From assembly GCA_902627745.1 (NCBI GenBank), contig CACOKG010000003.1, positions 1 to 60,901 of the forward strand: a stretch of DNA of 60,901 nucleotides, written 5' to 3'. Source of the stretch: an uncultured Pelagibacteraceae bacterium. Lineage in GTDB: Bacteria; Pseudomonadota; Alphaproteobacteria; Pelagibacterales; Pelagibacteraceae. Under the pieces are notes generated by a model. It was not told where the DNA came from and searched no databases. It saw only the letters and a program-made list of their open reading frames with translations. Made by a program: the position numbers and the translations under genes. Shown here piece after piece: positions 59,466 through 60,901 of this stretch. Within the stretch, counting starts at the first letter, position 1. Each line of letters opens with the position of its first letter.

Positions 59466-59550
59466 TAATGCTCCTTGGTCAATATTTCTTATAACTAACT
59501 TTTTCACAACTAATTAAATGTTTCAAGGTAAAAAATCAACATATTTTCAG

Positions 59551-60891
59551 TTAATTACTTAATAAAGATGACCATGATGGGTCTGATGCATCAGTTAGGG
59601 TATCTACAAGCCTCTCATTGTAGCCTGTTAAATCAATTGACCACAATTTAGCAGAAAAACCCTCTCCTTTATCATCAGTTTTAGTCTCTCTATAAAAAAT
59701 TAAAACTCGTCCATTAGGCGACCAAGAAGGAGCTTCTTGATAAAAATTTTCTGTCAACAATCTCTCACCAGATCCATCGGTTCTCATCACGCCGATGTAG
59801 AATTTACCTTTATGTAATTTTGTAAAAGCGATTAAATCACCTCTTGGAGACCAAACAGGGGTACCATATAAACCATTTCCAAAAGAAATTCTTTTTACAT
59901 TGCTACCATCACTTTTCATGACATAAATTTGTTGGTACCCACTTCTATCAGAGTTAAAACAAATAAATTTTCCATCTGGGGAATAAGATGGTGAGGTATC
60001 TATAGAGGGATGATTGGTAATTTTCTCTACAATTCTATTTTCTAAATCCATTGTATAAATATCTGAATTTCCATCCTTAGCAAAACTCATTATAATTTTT
60101 TTTCCATCTGGAGAAAACCTAGGAGCAAAAGTCATCCCTGGAAAATCTCCTACCACTTCTTGAATACCTGTTTCTATATCAAGAAGATAAACTCTAGGTA
60201 AATTTCTAAAATAAGATAGATATGTTACCATTTGGCTTGTAGGATTAAATCTTGGTGTCAAAACAAGTTCATTTCCTAAAGTTAAAAATTTATTATTTGC
60301 ACCATCTTGATCCATGATGGCTAATTTTTTAATTCTCTTTGTTTTTGGACCCTCTTCAGCAACATAGATTATCCTAGTATCAAAATAACCTTTTTCCCCA
60401 GTTAATCTCTCATAAACTTTGTCTGTTATTATATGACCAACACGTCTCCAGTTGTTTGGCACTGTCGTAAATGCTAGAGCCATCATTTCTTTTCCGGCCA
60501 GCACATCCCATAATCTAAACTCAACTCTAAGTTTATCATCAACATTTTTTACTTTACCTGTTATTAAAGCTTGAGCTTTAATTAAATTCCAATCCTCAAA
60601 ACGTGGTTTTAGGTGAGCAATATCAGGTGCTTGAAGAAAAGCATTTTTATCTAATGGATTAAAAAGCCCTGAAGTTTTCAAATTTTTTTCGATAACTTTA
60701 GAAATTTCTGACCCAATATCTTTTTTCTTTAAAGTTTTCTCAAAACTCTTTTTTGACTCATCATCAATTGATAATGGTGACACTGCAATAGGCAGTGGAT
60801 TCAAATTTCCTCTTGTAATATCTACCTCAATTAGACCAAATGCATTACTAGGTATTATAAGTATTAAAAATAAAATAATTAGATTTCTCAT
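59551..60891 (-). CDS. tolB: Tol-Pal translocation beta-propeller protein TolB
   Basis: Signal peptide, TolB N-domain, [40 protein letters not shown] repeats. Confidence 0.96.
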   Translation of the reverse strand: MRNLIILFLILIIPSNAFGLIEVDITRGNLNPLPIAVSPLSIDDESKKSFEKTLKKKDIGSEISKVIEKNLKTSGLFNPLDKNAFLQAPDIAHLKPRFEDWNLIKAQALITGKVKNVDDKLRVEFRLWDVLAGKEMMALAFTTVPNNWRRVGHIITDKVYERLTGEKGYFDTRIIYVAEEGPKTKRIKKLAIMDQDGANNKFLTLGNELVLTPRFNPTSQMVTYLSYFRNLPRVYLLDIETGIQEVVGDFPGMTFAPRFSPDGKKIIMSFAKDGNSDIYTMDLENRIVEKITNHPSIDTSPSYSPDGKFICFNSDRSGYQQIYVMKSDGSNVKRISFGNGLYGTPVWSPRGDLIAFTKLHKGKFYIGVMRTDGSGERLLTENFYQEAPSWSPNGRVLIFYRETKTDDKGEGFSAKLWSIDLTGYNERLVDTLTDASDPSWSSLLSN

Positions 60892-60901
60892 TAAAATATT
60901 C

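Overview
AT-rich 60.9-kb window of ordinary streamlined alphaproteobacterial chromosome, most likely SAR11/Pelagibacter-like (inferred from base composition, gene content, tight packing and a permuted ssrA). About 50 protein genes are supported, mostly on the minus strand. Main blocks: a type IV pilus locus (pilT, four pseudopilin-like genes, a novel secreted ORF and a giant PilY1); rodA-mrdA-mreDCB joined to leuA-ilvC-ilvH-ilvI; miaA-degP-DUF2065-hflC-hflK; mrp/thyX; ppdK, glyQS; dxs/ispA/xseB; an ABC-2 exporter; rpoH; purA-thiD-glmM-folP-ftsH-tilS-ybgF-pal-tolB. RNA genes are one tRNA-Arg(TCG) and a circularly permuted, two-piece tmRNA gene missing from the ORF track. No CRISPR array, prophage, IS element or rRNA was seen. 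The best second-look items are: a PilY1 whose vWA domain appears split by a ~360-aa propeller-like insertion; a co-encoded uncharacterised secreted protein translationally coupled to PilY1; an MreC with an extra C-terminal coiled coil plus a Cys motif; the permuted tmRNA with an atypical T-loop and a 5' hairpin; a recurrent -10-to-ATG geometry suggesting leaderless transcripts; and a 10-bp direct repeat just upstream of the ftsH promoter.
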